IMG/VR virus record: IMGVR_UViG_3300037189_010352
Coordinates: 1 to 46,807 of that record
From: a virus
Direction: 5' to 3' (one strand)
Length of the DNA: 46,807 nucleotides
Position 1 is the first letter of the stretch, and every line of letters begins with the position of its first letter. A program made the translations under genes and the position numbers. Positions 45,666 through 46,807 of the stretch are shown piece after piece. Below the pieces are notes generated by a model, which was not told where the DNA came from, made no database searches, and was given only the letters and a program-made list of their open reading frames with translations.

Positions 45666-45919
45666 TACATAATAAATTGAATTGGATATATCCACTCAAT
45701 ATTGTTATTCACAATAATAAGCATTTCTTGTTCATCATAAGGACCTTCAAAAAAAGTTAGATTATCTAAAAAACTAAGCGTTTTTGATGGACTTGTATGT
45801 ATAATTGTCTTTTCCTTGTTTATAGATAATCTCAGAGTTTCTGCAGATGTTTCTTCTATGACACCAAAATCCACTTGGCTTAATTCAGATGTTTTTATTA
45901 TGTAGTATGATTTTTCCAT
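45665..45919 (-). CDS. small unknown protein between adhesin and fibre genes
   Basis: I do not recognise this 84-residue protein (MEKSYYIIKTSELSQVDFGV). It is alpha/beta with a strand-rich C-terminus (QEMLIIVNNNIEWIYPIQF) and looks cytoplasmic or virion-bound. It shares one base with the end of the LamG-like gene, so the two are translationally coupled; a chaperone or linker for the adhesin is possible. Confidence 0.6.
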   Translation of the reverse strand: MEKSYYIIKTSELSQVDFGVIEETSAETLRLSINKEKTIIHTSPSKTLSFLDNLTFFEGPYDEQEMLIIVNNNIEWIYPIQFIM

Positions 45920-46677
45920 TATCCTATCCCAAATCGTTGTTTTTGTGCATTAAAATTTTGGCTAACTTCAGCAGTTGATAAAGCTCTGTTGTACAATCGT
46001 AGTGTGCTTATTCTTGTATTTGTGAATACAGAAGGTGATAAAGATGGACGAGCTGCTATTCTGTAAGGAGCTGTTGTTTGTGACGATGTAAAGGCAGCTG
46101 CTGTTGCTCCTTTAAAAACTCCATTTCTATAAAAACTCATTGAAACACCAGTATACGTTAAGACCAGATGTTGCCAGTTATTATAGTAACTGCTAGTTGG
46201 AACTAATTCGTTGACATTTGTACTCACTGCTCCACCCAATCTTTCACAATACACAAAAGCACTTCCTGATGATGCAGGTACATTGGCTGTATTCTGAGTG
46301 TAGGATATATCCCACCCATGGTTACCTCCAACTGCTGAATCATATCGTCCAAATATTACAAAATAACTTTGTCCATTAGCCATTGGTTGTGGGTATACCC
46401 ATACTTCTGCTGTGTAAGAAGAAGTACCGTTAAAGGCATAAGTAGTATTGTAAGGTATTAAACCACTCTGGTTTACACCATTAAAACCTAAATATCCACC
46501 AAACGAGCTGCTATAAGCTGGAGTGTTTACCAACGACATTGTTGGCATTGTATTGGAAACTAAGTTATTAACAAAGGTGTTTGTTGTATTGTAGGATGTT
46601 CGATCTGATGAATCTAAATGTAGGACTAGACCATCTGATACAATGTTAGGACTTTGATATGAAAACGCTGCGAACAT
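45919..46677 (-). CDS. LamG/concanavalin-like adhesin
   Basis: The 252-residue protein is a single laminin-G-like lectin fold: GLVLHLDSSDRTSYNTTN at the start, YTAEVWVYPQPM with the typical E-x-W strand, NNWQHLVLTYTGVSMSFYRN, and the closing IRIS-type strand RISTLRLYNRALSTAEVSQN. Such domains bind sugars or proteins on phage tails and fibres. It is a candidate receptor-binding or capsid-decorating protein. It starts 1 nt after the stop of the partial gene upstream. Confidence 0.8.
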   Translation of the reverse strand: MFAAFSYQSPNIVSDGLVLHLDSSDRTSYNTTNTFVNNLVSNTMPTMSLVNTPAYSSSFGGYLGFNGVNQSGLIPYNTTYAFNGTSSYTAEVWVYPQPMANGQSYFVIFGRYDSAVGGNHGWDISYTQNTANVPASSGSAFVYCERLGGAVSTNVNELVPTSSYYNNWQHLVLTYTGVSMSFYRNGVFKGATAAAFTSSQTTAPYRIAARPSLSPSVFTNTRISTLRLYNRALSTAEVSQNFNAQKQRFGIG

Positions 46678-46678
46678 A

Positions 46679-46807
46679 TTATATAAAATTCTTTAAGCTT
46701 GTTCCGTACAATGTTGTAGAATCAAAAGTTATAAAAGATACAATATCTGTCACAGATGATGTAGCAGATGCTGTGTAAGGTAATCCATTTGGAAATTTAA
46801 ACTGAGA
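46679..46807 (-). CDS. C-terminus of a tail fibre-type gene cut by window edge
   Basis: The last 42 codons of a gene enter from the window edge. They read SQFKFPNGLPYTASATSSV and TDIVSFITFDSTTLYGTSLKNFI before the TAA at 46679. The small, beta-rich sequence with LPYTASATS and F-D-x-T-T-L-Y-G matches the C-terminal end of fibre proteins in many marine phages. Most of the gene lies outside the window. Confidence 0.6.
   Translation of the reverse strand, partial: SQFKFPNGLPYTASATSSVTDIVSFITFDSTTLYGTSLKNFI

Overview
The window reads as one contiguous piece of a large tailed-phage genome of the T4 superfamily (contractile-tailed myovirus). Every gene is on the minus strand, so gene order runs from high to low coordinates. 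T4-type core proteins are recognisable: tail sheath (gp18), tail tube (gp19), a gp26-like tail/baseplate protein, a gp53/LysM baseplate protein, ssDNA-binding protein (gp32), UvsX, RNase H/FEN, DnaB-type helicase (gp41), family B polymerase (gp43), sliding clamp (gp45) and both clamp-loader subunits (gp44, gp62). The host is probably a member of the Bacteroidota. Seven promoters read TTTGG, exactly 19 nt, then TATATTTA or a close variant, which matches the Bacteroidetes -33/-7 promoter (TTTG / TAnnTTTG). Starts are preceded by A/T-rich sequence rather than Shine-Dalgarno sites. One secreted protein carries SprB-type repeats typical of Bacteroidota. DNA is strongly A+T rich.

Layout in the direction of transcription: (1) 46807-30907 is the tail module: fibre/adhesin genes (a fibre C-terminus, a LamG-like adhesin, a fibre with five 16-17 residue repeats), sheath, tube, a gp26-like protein followed by a small ORF that could be joined to it by frameshifting, tape measure, baseplate proteins, and a 1140-residue hub with a tail lysozyme and an M15 peptidase domain. 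(2) 30828-28268 is a short operon with a divergent family A polymerase-like protein and two small proteins with capsid-targeting-like N-termini; it ends in a terminator. (3) 28142-20992 is the replication/recombination operon gp32-UvsX-RNase H-helicase-B12-dependent ribonucleotide reductase, ending with a putative ADP-ribosyltransferase and a terminator. (4) 20868-18312 is a lysis cassette: holin-like, membrane proteins, an overlapping spanin-like pair, a SprB/dockerin secreted protein and a GH19 endolysin. (5) 18263-11531 is a 7-deazaguanine module: DpdA-like transglycosylase, QueC, QueD, QueE and FolE, mixed with a pyrimidine-dimer-glycosylase-like protein, thioredoxins, small unknowns and dUTPase. 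(6) 11050-2402 holds polymerase, clamp, GroES/GroEL, clamp loader and a RecB-like nuclease. (7) 2379-1 holds two GT-B glycosyltransferases, the second cut by the window edge.

Taken together the genes support host-RNAP-driven early/middle transcription, a self-encoded T4-type replisome, and deoxynucleotide supply through a B12-dependent reductase and dUTPase. They also suggest guanine hypermodification of DNA with a preQ0-type base, phage-encoded chaperonin folding, and possible delivery of head-packaged effector proteins. A second motif (sense strand ATATTTATAA) lies before the tail, lysis, GroES and some other genes and is a candidate late promoter. No tRNA, CRISPR array, insertion sequence or integration gene was seen, and no gene-free stretch exceeds about 130 bases.
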